Assembly (NCBI GenBank): GCA_932294295.1
Contig: OW028580.1
Span: 36,959,336-37,023,335 of the forward strand
DNA: 64,000 nucleotides
Direction: 5' to 3'
DNA from: Alitta virens
Taxonomy: Eukaryota; Annelida; Polychaeta; Phyllodocida; Nereididae
The position numbers were made by a program, and so were the translations under genes. Under the pieces are notes generated by a model that was given only the letters and a program-made list of their open reading frames with translations, ran no database searches and was not told where the DNA came from. Shown here piece by piece: positions 21,609-31,218 of this stretch (within the stretch, counting starts at the first letter, position 1; the number at the start of each line of letters is the position of its first letter).

Positions 21609-24413
21609 TTATATATAGAAGAGTTGCTTTTTGAGGGCCTTCCTAACAGCCTTCCAGAATAATGGCTGTTGAGCTGCTTCATCGGGCCAGGCAATGTAAG
21701 TCTTGGTAGTCAGAATATGGCGGAGCCGGGCCGTGAGTAGGTGATCAGGGATGCTGTCGAAGAGAATGGTGATAAGCCGATCCTTTCCATGTCCCTCTGC
21801 ATCTAGTCTCATGTGTGCCATGGCCAGTTCAAGCTTGCACCAATAACTTGCAGCAAAGGCCTTTGATAACACGACTATGGTGCGACGACTTTCAACTATA
21901 CTTTTCTTGATGTTCTCAGCAATGTCCACCCCAGCCAGCCAGTCACGATGGTGCAAACAGAGATGAAAACCATCAAGGCCATAGTATTCCAGATCAACAT
22001 TGGGAAGCAATTGTTTCTTCACCCAGGGCAAGTCCTCTTCACTGTAGGCCACAAAAGCATCATACTCATAAACAACATCATCATGCATCTCCTTGTAGCG
22101 GTGTCTCCCTGTTCTGGCAAGGAACAGTGTGTACCGGACGTGCCAACGAAAATACCATAGCAAGTAAAGAAGGAAAATTGAAAAGACGCTAGCAAACCCA
22201 ATACCCATAGGTTTCAAAATGAGCACCCACGGTTCTTCACAATCAGTCACATCCAAATGTATTGTCTGAAAATGCTCTTGTCCGGGTGGTTTGCATTTTA
22301 TATCATGTTTCCTTGGAAAGTAGATTTTTTGAGCTCTTATCATCTGAAGTATCCACAATATATCACACGTGCATACCAATGGATTGCCACTCAAAATTAA
22401 CATTTTCAATTTGGGCAGATGGATGAACGATTCCCAGTTCACATGACTGATCCTGTTTTTGGCAATCCTTAGCTCTTGCAGTTGTGTGGTATTTTTAAAC
22501 GCAGATGGTTCGACATATGTGATGTAATTGATGTTAAGTATGAGCTTTTCAAGTTTGGTCAACGGACTGAACATATGGGGAATCATCTTTGTAAACCTGC
22601 AGTTTTTTAGGCTAAGAATTCTCAGTTCGTGTTGTGTTGCCCAAATGTTTTGATGCCAGCTAGACTCATCTTTACCAATGTATGTATCAGCCAAATCCAA
22701 TTCCGTTAGTTTCGTCAGATTTTGTATACTGCCATTGTCAAAAATTTTGAAGTTGATTCTGTTTGTGCTAAGGGTTAAATAGGCAAGATTTACAAATCCT
22801 GAAAATGCTCCTGGCTCGATGTAGTTTATCCTGTTATCGTGGAGTCGAAGCACCTGCAATGCTGGTAGACGAACCTGTGACTTCACTGCAGTTAAAGCAT
22901 TGCGACTAAAATCCATAATCTTTAAATTCTCAAAGCCATTCAGGACATGGAAGTTCAGTCTTTGGATAGAGTTATCCGGCAACAATAGCACATTCAGAGA
23001 GTTACTTAGCAGGCCAATGAATTCACTTCTGAAGTACTTTAGCCTATTAGATGCCAGATCGAGAGATTCAAGATTATCTAGACCATTGAAAGTACCCACT
23101 TTGATACCAGAGAGACGGTTATGTGATAATTCCAAAAATGTCAAATGCTGAAAGTTCATGAAGGAGTCAGGCTCAATTTCTTCTAATAAACAGTTCCTGA
23201 GATAAAGTTTGCCCAGAACATTTGGAGTGAATGATTCAAAAGCAGCTTTGCTCAATATCGAAATATAATTATTTGACAAAGACAGTTCTTCCAAAGATGA
23301 GTTTGTCAGTCCCCACACCAGAAAAGGCAGCATGTTACTTCTCAATCTATTGCCAATCAAATCCAAGATTTTCAATGCCGGTAGATTGTGAAATGATTGC
23401 TTTTCTACTCTCTGAATGGAGCTGTATCGAATTTTTAATACTTCCAAGTTGTCAAGGTTTTGGAAAGCACCTTCAGTCAGATTTTGAATTGGGTTACTGC
23501 TTGCATCAATGGAACGAACTGTTTTTGGGAATAGTGGCACTTCTGAGAAAACCAAATTCTCCAAATTAAGTTGCTCAATAGCAGGCATTTCACTGATCAA
23601 GTCATATCCTTTGATGGGGTTGTTTGACATAATCAAAGCTCGTAAATTGGTGACGTTAGCAAAAGTCATTCTTTTTATTTCTGTTATGTGATTGTCTCGC
23701 AAGTTGATACTTTTGACACGGAAGTCTTTAAATGCATCCTCTTCGATGGAAGTTATGTTACAAGAAACTGCCATGATTGACTTAACATGTACAAACTTTT
23801 TCATGAATTCCTTCACAGATCCCCTCAATACATTAGCACTGAGATAGATTGTATGCAATCTGTTCAAGTTTCCAAAACAATCTAGATCGGTAGGTGAGAC
23901 GTTCATTCCATTCCACGACACATCGAGAAATTCAATATTCTGAAGAATGCACAAATTCTTGACACCTTCAGCAGTGATGGAACTGTTTTTAACGATGAGG
24001 TTTTCCAAGTTGATAAGGTGACTCAAGGCATTGGTGGTCAGAATTTTGAGGCGATTATGAGAAAGATCCAAAGTGTGTAGCCCCTGCATGCACTTGAAAG
24101 AATCATCTCTGACAGCAGTTATCCAACATCTTCTAAGAATCAGCTTCTTTAGTTTAAAAAAATTCTTACAAGAAGAAGGCCCTCTCAATACTCCGAATTT
24201 TCCATTTCTTACTTCAAGAGAATTGGAGCCTTTCGGAATGTTCGGAATAAATCTCCAGTAACGTGTGAAGCAAGATATTTCGATCTTAGACGAATGGTGT
24301 CTACAATGACAAGAAAAAGGACAGTTCTTGTATATTCCATTTGTCAGAAAAACAATTGAGGAAAACAACAACAGGCCAAGAAGAATCCCCATGATTGAAT
24401 GAATGAGAACCAT
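21609..24413 (-). CDS. Toll-like receptor (LRR-TM-TIR), single exon, unit 1
   Basis: A complete 934-aa receptor in one exon. Residues 1-26 are a signal peptide (a second Met at residue 8 could also serve). An LRRNT cysteine set (C31, C35, C37, C48) precedes about 25 leucine-rich repeats (88-680). One C-terminal cysteine cluster follows (C681, C683, C707, C725), then a membrane span (about 735-756) and a TIR domain (about 782-925). TIR box 1 is YDAFVAYSEED, box 2 is LCLHHRDWLAG, and the box 3 FW is at 919-920. The single cysteine cluster places it with vertebrate-type TLRs; the RDWLAG loop lacks the Pro of most vertebrate TLRs and resembles fly Toll. The role is inferred: a cell-surface or endosomal pattern receptor signalling through TIR adaptors. 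Compared with unit 2, substitutions cluster in residues 1-450. Confidence 0.96.
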   Translation of the reverse strand: MVLIHSIMGILLGLLLFSSIVFLTNGIYKNCPFSCHCRHHSSKIEISCFTRYWRFIPNIPKGSNSLEVRNGKFGVLRGPSSCKNFFKLKKLILRRCWITAVRDDSFKCMQGLHTLDLSHNRLKILTTNALSHLINLENLIVKNSSITAEGVKNLCILQNIEFLDVSWNGMNVSPTDLDCFGNLNRLHTIYLSANVLRGSVKEFMKKFVHVKSIMAVSCNITSIEEDAFKDFRVKSINLRDNHITEIKRMTFANVTNLRALIMSNNPIKGYDLISEMPAIEQLNLENLVFSEVPLFPKTVRSIDASSNPIQNLTEGAFQNLDNLEVLKIRYSSIQRVEKQSFHNLPALKILDLIGNRLRSNMLPFLVWGLTNSSLEELSLSNNYISILSKAAFESFTPNVLGKLYLRNCLLEEIEPDSFMNFQHLTFLELSHNRLSGIKVGTFNGLDNLESLDLASNRLKYFRSEFIGLLSNSLNVLLLPDNSIQRLNFHVLNGFENLKIMDFSRNALTAVKSQVRLPALQVLRLHDNRINYIEPGAFSGFVNLAYLTLSTNRINFKIFDNGSIQNLTKLTELDLADTYIGKDESSWHQNIWATQHELRILSLKNCRFTKMIPHMFSPLTKLEKLILNINYITYVEPSAFKNTTQLQELRIAKNRISHVNWESFIHLPKLKMLILSGNPLVCTCDILWILQMIRAQKIYFPRKHDIKCKPPGQEHFQTIHLDVTDCEEPWVLILKPMGIGFASVFSIFLLYLLWYFRWHVRYTLFLARTGRHRYKEMHDDVVYEYDAFVAYSEEDLPWVKKQLLPNVDLEYYGLDGFHLCLHHRDWLAGVDIAENIKKSIVESRRTIVVLSKAFAASYWCKLELAMAHMRLDAEGHGKDRLITILFDSIPDHLLTARLRHILTTKTYIAWPDEAAQQPLFWKAVRKALKKQLFYI

Positions 24414-24857
24414 TGGATATTCGAATGTGTTTCAATTTGAGCAAAAATCAGTAATTAATGTTTCACGTATTTGCTCCATGTGACTTCCTCTTTCCTAGAT
24501 AACATCCCAAATTGTTTCAACACGCAAAAACACCTACATTATCCATGTTTGCTGATTATGCTTGTTAAAATGAATGTTACTAGTAATGGAACATCCGCAA
24601 AAGGCAATTAGGATTTGTTTTGCATGTCATGAGGAAACTGATGATATTCATACATATATATATATATATATATATATAGCCAAACTCTTAACATAAAAGA
24701 AACAGATGGAATTTAGATGGAGTGTATAAACATTTGGGAACGTTAAACTATCTATGTCTATCTTATGAAATGGCATTGTTGAAAAGAATCGCCAAGAAAG
24801 CTAGAATGTCCAATTTTTCAACATTTATATCATTAGAAGTTTTCAAATATAACTCGA
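24414..24857. promoter_or_regulatory. 5' flank of TLR, unit 1
   Basis: This is where the TLR promoter and 5' UTR should lie. The first 240 bp differ from unit 2 at only about two positions. An (AT)n tract lies at 24,652-24,678 (longer in unit 2, 63,852-63,893). I see no unambiguous TATA box, NF-kB site or splice acceptor, so no element is called. Confidence 0.35.
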
Positions 24858-26984
24858 GTAGGGTGGATGGACCCAATTCCAGCCACTTTTGATTTTTTTC
24901 CTTTTTCAGTGTTCCCATGGGTCGCGCATGCCAATATTGGCAAATTCTATATTTTGTGAATGTTTTCTTGGGCATTGACATGTTCTGAAATTCTAGGAGG
25001 CCTTACATTAACGCCATTTTGCATGTAAATCTGTCTGTATTCCAGATGGCATTTGAGAAGGAAACATTTCTGGCTTCAAACAGAATGGAAAGCCAGTTAA
25101 ACTTTTCTCAACTTGATAACCTCATTTAATGGCATAATAATAACAACCTGTGTTGTTCAAATACATGCAATAACTTCTCAAATGGAAGCATTTCACTCCC
25201 ATTCTCTTACAATGTTTTTAATATGATGAGAGGTTCGTCAAATTAACCCAATTCAAGCCGACCATGCCCTAATTCCAGCCCTAGGTGACCTTATTCCCGC
25301 CTACTAAACGTTTCTAATCCAGTCATTGCTGGAATTAAGACCACTGATTATGCTTATGTCAAAACATGCAAAAGGTGACTCCTGTGTTTTGGGGGTTAAG
25401 GTCTGGATAATGCCTAAATTCCTTGTTATTTCGGTATTTGTCTTGCACACAAAGAATATACATTCGGGAATGAGATGATAAAACCAAATCTAAATGTACA
25501 TACACTTTGAGTCTTTATAATTGTACGGATGTCTTTGATAATTATGAGATATATATTGGATGGCCATCACACTTGCTACCTTTTTACAATAAGTAGTTAT
25601 AAAATTAGTTAATCTGTTAACTGACATCACATCACCACATATAGGGGAAAGTAAGGAGAACTGGGCAAGCCATGAGAACTGGGCCATGCCCCTCCCCCCC
25701 CCCCATACAGCTAAAAGTAATATTGGTCACATGACTCCAAAGTGATCACAACTGCATGTCTGAAAGCAAGGAACCATTTGGGATATTTATTTTTCTGATA
25801 AAGTGAAATTTCAATTTTTGAGGTTAGTAAGTAAAAGTGCCACTATGTATACAATTGTTCATTGACAAAAACTGATAGAGAACAGATTAGAAATAAACAT
25901 CTTGTTATAATCAGCACATAATCAGAGTACAATCATGTGAGTGACATACTGTTCTCGCCATGTGGAAAAGTAAGGTAGTAATTTCTTCTGAGCAACAGCT
26001 TTGGGGAGAACTGGGCCAACTCAGTTGGAGAAAACTGGGCGCCTGTCCTAGGCTTCCCTCTGTTAGAAAATACAGTCAACATTTTTGATAAGGAAATTGT
26101 TAACCATTATGGCTTTAGAAATTATCCTAAACACTAGCTTACACATAGAAAATTCAAACAAAAACAATAATCTAAGCTATGACACATGATAATAAGGGCT
26201 TACAATACAAGTTGGTTAAACTCTACATCTTACATTTTCAGATTTTAAATTATTCTTACATAAATTCAGCAGGTGCGATGTCCCCTACATTACAGTAATT
26301 TACTGTTGGATTACAACTAAAGTTAAGATATTTGAATTCTACTTTTTTTGGTGATAAAAATCATTAAATCCTGTAAAATGTCTACAGGAGCTTTGATTAG
26401 ACTTAAATGAATTATGCCAAGATGAAGTCCAAATGTCATATTAATTAGTTTAACCATGAAATGCTGTATTCACACTGTATATGAAGTTGATTATGCTTTA
26501 CGAAACATTAATCATTGCTCCAGGTTTTCAGTTTGTTATTAACTGACAGGAGAGACCAGTCCGTCCCCCCCCCCTTGGTCCAGTTCTCCTTACCTGACGG
26601 CCATTTTTTTCTGAAATAAAATTTTCTATTTATACAAGAAATGATTGAGAATTTGTCATAAAGGCAACTTATATTATCAGAATGATACTAAAAGTATAAT
26701 TTAGAAAGAAAAAAAGTGAAATTTGGTACATCCTAGGCTGGAATTAAGACCAATGGCTGCAATGTGGTCAATTTTTAAAATTATTGACATTTTTGTTAAG
26801 AAGTTGTTTGGTATCAATGTAAGTCAATATCTTTTATTCAATTATAAGCAAATGTGCTGCAAATAACATGTAAGTTCTTAATTTCAATCAACTTACTTTC
26901 CTAAGTATGTTTAGAAATTACATTATTTTGATGTAAGGTAACGGCACTGTGATTTGGGGCTGGAGTTTGGTCCATGCACCCTAC
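24858..26984. mobile_element. 2.1-kb TIR element with GTAGGGTG ends, carrying a nested element
   Basis: The left end GTAGGGTGGATGGACC (24,858) is inverted at the right end (GGTCCATGCACCCTAC, ending 26,984), with similarity over about 29 bp. CTGGAATTAAGACCA occurs on both sides (25,330 and 26,739). A second TIR element (25,651-26,593) is nested inside. No transposase frame is visible. Confidence 0.6.
25651..26593. mobile_element. 943-bp TIR element with GTAAGGAGAACTGG ends
   Basis: GTAAGGAGAACTGGGC (25,651-25,666) is inverted at 26,577-26,593. Internal copies of GGGGAGAACTGGGCCA occur near 26,010. A diverged family member lies at about 38,142-39,070, aligning over most of its length (shared ATAATCAGCACATAATCAGA and related blocks). 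Confidence 0.7.
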
Positions 26985-27278
26985 CTAACATTATTATCAA
27001 AATAATCAATCAATTGACAAGGCATGTGCTACAATACAATTAATTTATGCAATAATCCTTCTGTCATTATTCTCATTCATTTAGTTTACAAGTTTTCAAA
27101 GACATAAGAACCACACATCAGACAAGTTGACATTGAATATAAAATCAATCAAAATATGTACCCAGTTACTCAGTCATACAGAAGTCATACCTATAGCATC
27201 TATACAAGTTATTTAATCATAAACATAAAATCCCACATTCACATACACACGCAAGCAGGTACACATAGTATAGAGAGG

Positions 27279-27365
<87 letters not shown>

Positions 27366-28539
27366 GTTTATTCCAACCATAAATATAATTTGTTCACAAT
27401 AAATGTATTAGTGTAAATCAGAATACATTTTTATTTTTATTTAAATATGGTGTTGGGATTTCATTTTATAGATACAATTTTACATTGTAATACACAGCTA
27501 TGTGGGGATTTAAACAAAGATAAACAATCCAACTTAAACAAGTTTCAAACAACATAGAAAGAACATAGAAAGTGGTCAGATGGAAATTTTCATTATTTCA
27601 AAAACCTTCTTTTTCTTATTATTATTTTTTTACATAAGTAGACAGTTTATGGTTTGTGGGCTTCCGATATGTACATACACAATTTAAAGTTGGTTACAAA
27701 TATACATGATGATGATTATTGCATGATTTAATAATGTCTAGAAGGTATATTTGCCCTCAGGTTTTGGAGGTAACCATAAATTATTGTTTATATAAGATCA
27801 TAAATTATTGTTTATATAAGATCATATATCATGTAGAATAGATTATGAGAGAAACAATACACAAATAAGAAAATAAAACAAAATGGCAAAACGTGAGGAA
27901 AGGAAAATTATACAAATATATATATATATATATACATATTTTAGGCTCTCCATTCATCTATCATTTGATAATAAGGATCTATTGGACCATATACATAACC
28001 ATGAATTGGTTAACATATAATTTATATGGTGCTTCCAGAGGTTTTGGTCTGGATTTTCTTTCAATTTATTATTATTTTCGTAAATACCGACTGATAGACT
28101 GACTAGCTGATACAAATTTAGTGTGTCTTGATTTATTAAGGCAATTTCAAACTATTTGATAGTCTTAGAAATTTGAGATTTTGACAGACAGTGCAGCTTT
28201 AAGCCTTTTTTTTATGAAGGCTGCATCTTGTCTATTAGTCTATCAAAAGCATTACAAAATTTCACAACAAAATATCTACTATAGGAATTTGAAGTAATTG
28301 TTGTCCGCTTGTTGAATAGTTACTTTGGGATATAAGTGAAAAAGTTTCTAAAAATATCTGCTGTCCCACCAATGGATGTGCCATAGAAATAGTCTTTTCA
28401 CAGAGCAGCCCTGAATTCAGCAAGACATTAGCCTTCTCCTCTTATTACTCATTTTGCTTTTCAGACAGTAAATCATAACTAACTGATTCCATAATTATAA
28501 TTTTCTCTGGGAAATAACAGAAATCAACTTAATGCTAAG
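26985..28539. other. Non-coding with (GA)n microsatellite
   Basis: No gene recognised. A pure (GA)n tract of about 84 bp spans 27,280-27,363, and a short (TA)n tract lies at about 27,917-27,935. A 26-bp direct duplication (ATAAATTATTGTTTATATAAG core) occurs at 27,776-27,823. Confidence 0.6.
27280..27363. repeat. (GA)n microsatellite
   Basis: About 42 uninterrupted GA dinucleotides, read directly from the sequence. Confidence 0.97.
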
Positions 28540-28815
28540 ATGTCAAATTTACATTCAAATTCACTTAAAAATACTGCTGCTAGGATGCACTTTGCTTCAG
28601 CCTATCAGATTCAAGGGCAGGAACAATTTCTGCCAATAGAATTGCAGTATTCTGTGGCTACCTGGTGGAAATACAGAGAACCTTCTGTGAAAATCCACTA
28701 TTTCAACATCATGGCAAAAAAATATTTGGCTGCATCATTGCAAAAACCATGGGCAGCCAATGCTACCCTGATCGTGCTGATGCGGGGTAACTTTGGCCGC
28801 CCATTATTTTGTTAA
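28540..28815 (+). pseudogene. Possible hAT transposase dimerisation-domain remnant
   Basis: A 91-codon open stretch contains WWKYREPSVK and YFNIMAKKYLAAS, which resembles the Dimer_Tnp_hAT pattern of a WW-x motif followed by F-x-x-M-A-x-x-YL. The conserved ERxFS block that normally follows is absent, and no other hAT domain or terminal repeat was seen. It may be chance. Confidence 0.25.
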
Positions 28816-29372
28816 ATAAATCTGTTATGATCATGAGTTTCAGGTAGCTGTATATGGTTACTTAGTACATTACATAAACAATACAAGACATAAGCATACT
28901 GTGGGGGATGTGCAGAAGCTTACTATAAATGAAAAGAAAAAGTGGCTATTTAAATATAATTGAAATTAAATTCAAATAGCGACAAATAATAAAAAAAATT
29001 TATAATAATAATAATAAAAAAATAAATAATTAAAATGAAGAAATGAAAATTCTTAATGGTAATATTTCACTTATATACTTATAGGATATATTCAACAGTG
29101 AGCTTTTAACTAGATTATCAAATTTTAATATTTTACCCTTTTTATAGTATGGCAACATAACATTCGCAAAAGCAGCCAAAGATACTCTAGTTTACAGTAC
29201 TTAGTTAGTTTTCATCATATTTTCCATTTTTAAAATTTTTCTGAAAGCCTACTCAATGTTTGTTGTCATTAATTAAACAGACAGGACACTTATCTTTTTT
29301 TTTTTAATAGTTAATTATGAAAAATAACACTCAGAAAAGCCAGCTACGTTAACAGGTTCTGTGGTAAAACTA
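28816..29372. other. Non-coding, no feature recognised
   Basis: AT-rich sequence with an (AAT)n-like patch near 28,990-29,030. Confidence 0.5.
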
Positions 29373-29375
29373 TTA

Positions 29376-29985
29376 CATAATGGTCACATTGAGACATGAG
29401 ACATGTACACCCTCAAATGTTATGTACAACTTGGCCTTCGACCTCATTAAACATTGACATTTCCAGTTCCCCATGTAACCATAAGGTGGCGCTGTGACAT
29501 CAACTGGCTCCATCTGTTGAAAAAAAAAGAAAAGATTGTACACAAATAAAAGTGTACAAATAATATGAAAATTAAGGAAAACACCAACATTCGAGGCACA
29601 CTTCACATTTTTATAAATTATTGAATTTTCTGAATTCATGGTAACTGAACTTTTCCGGAGATCACAATCAAACGTTTATCTTCCACCAAATAGATATATT
29701 CAATTAATTAAATGGCCCATCAAACTGATAGTAGAGCAGCTGTGGGTCTTTTTTGGGGAAGAAGTGATCACTGGAGTAGAACATGAAGTCTCATATACCA
29801 AAGTGTTCCACTGAATGTAACCTGTCTGAAACTGGACATTTATAAACATTTTGTAAACAGCACCGACCTGCCTATCGCGTTTACGCTTAGGCAGGTCCCA
29901 GCCAAGGCAGCGGCCTTTCTGATAAAGATTTGCCGCTCTCCTGAAATCAGGGAGGGAAATGTTTCCGCACGTCGTCTGCAAACAA
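29376..29985 (-). CDS. Possible terminal exons of an unrecognised gene
   Basis: On the minus strand an exon beginning after TTTGCAG (about 29,981) encodes CGNISLPDFRRAANLYQKGR, then CLGWDLPKRKRDRQVGAVYK and INVQFQTGYIQWNTL, with a possible donor TTG|GTATAT. A second exon after a strong acceptor (TTTTTTTTCAACAG, about 29,519) encodes MEPVDVTAPPYGYMGNWKCQ and ends at a stop at about 29,376. Both junctions are phase 0. I do not recognise the protein. Part of the first exon is duplicated in degraded form at 30,371-30,420, and GWDLPK recurs near 39,870, so repeat-derived sequence is possible. Confidence 0.3.
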
Positions 29986-30701
29986 AGGAATGCAATTACT
30001 ATGCCTAAATTATTTTCTTATAGAAGCTAAACTGGTTAAAACTGCTGCAGATGTTTTCTTTTGCTCGACACTTTATTAACCCACAAATTTACTCAACTTT
30101 ATAAATACAAGAATTCCATCAACTGGACAAGGTGTTTTCTTGAATATTACTGAACAAGAATGTTAACGGCATTGCGACGCATTTTCAAAAAAGATCTTTT
30201 TTACATCCCACTATCAGTTTCTTCCGAAAGGTGGCTACGATCTGGTGCGAAGCACTAGACGGTTAAAACTGCTCTTTCTGCTAGGGGGCTCGGCGGAATA
30301 GAGCTGCCTCTGCTCAGCTAGAACTGTTTTACCGTCTAGTGAAGCACCAGCCTTACTCATTTTTGGAACCGATTTGCCGCTCTCCTGAAATCGGGGAATG
30401 GAAATTCTTCCGCGCATCGTCTACACACGAAGTAGTACAATTCCTACGTCTAATTTCATTTTTACAAGGAGATACTTCCTGTGAAACTGAAGCAAATGTT
30501 TTCTTTTGGCCGATTCTATGTCAGCATAACGGAACTGCACAACTTTATCGTCGAATTCCACCAACTGCAGAAGGTACTATTTTCGTGAATGTCACTGAGC
30601 AAGCGTTGTAACGGCGTTGCAACGCTTATTCAACAATCTTTTTTTTACCTTATCCCTTGATGCTTTGCGTGAGTTATCAAGACCGGTGCTACGCACCAGA
30701 C
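29927..30701. repeat. Diverged tandem duplication (two units of about 335 bp)
   Basis: Positions 29,927-30,263 and 30,371-30,701 align collinearly at roughly three bases in four, starting from shared GATTTGCCGCTCTCCTGAAA and ending near shared GAATTCCAxCAACTG and AACGGCxTTGC blocks. The spacer holds a hairpin (30,242-30,269 against 30,326-30,350) with arm CACTAGACGGTxAAAAC. Confidence 0.7.
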
Positions 30702-30920
30702 AAGCCCCATCTTTTGGTTAGAAGTTGACTTAAAGTCGGATCTAAAAGTACATGCAGCTCCATCTGGTGCATATAAGTTAAAAGTTACGCATATGTGTCA
30801 TTTCGTGAAAAGGTGCATGTCTATCACATACGTAGGCCTATTCATGAACTATTCAATACATTTTTGACACTTACAAAGGTTAATTTTTTTTTACTGGTGG
30901 TAGGTGTAAGCCCACTATAA

Positions 30921-31215
30921 AGGCCCTTTCACACATAGCCGGATCAGACGCCGGAGCGTCCCGGAGTAACATTTTATTACCTCCGGGGGGTTCCGGGATC
31001 AAAGAGCTGTTAAATGTCAACAAAAAATAAATGTTTGGCGATGTGTACACGATGTCAATACGGTCCAGGAGCACCCCGGACAATGACGGACAATGCCGGA
31101 CAATCCCGGACATGAACACGATGTCTACACGGCTTTCCCCGGAGTATGCGGGAGTATTCCGGAGTTGTCCTCCGGGACGCTCCGGCGTCTGATCCGGCTA
31201 TGTGTGAAAGGGCCT
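30921..31215. mobile_element. 295-bp Harbinger-type MITE with TAA target duplication
   Basis: Near-perfect terminal inverted repeats of about 47 bp begin AGGCCCTTTCACACATAGCC and end GGCTATGTGTGAAAGGGCCT. Both sides are flanked by TAA (30,918-30,920 and 31,216-31,218), the usual 3-bp PIF/Harbinger duplication. The interior has CCGGACAATG-type short repeats. It encodes nothing. Confidence 0.85.
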
Positions 31216-31218
31216 TAA

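Larger units (their letters stand above)
1..24780. repeat. Segmental duplication, unit 1 (left end outside window)
   Basis: This block is collinear with 43,564-64,000. The same order of Harbinger end, DIRS element, candidate LTR, TRPM2-like exons, LINE with minisatellite and TLR gene is found in both. Stretches compared by eye, such as the 240 bp upstream of the TLR start codons, differ at about 1 base in 100. The coordinate offset falls from 43.56 kb at the left to 39.19 kb at the TLR, mainly because unit 1 carries a 4,247-bp insertion at 6,616-10,862. The right edge lies near or beyond 24,780, where the comparison runs out because unit 2 reaches the window end. The left edge is outside the window. 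Uncollapsed haplotypes are an alternative explanation. Confidence 0.95.
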
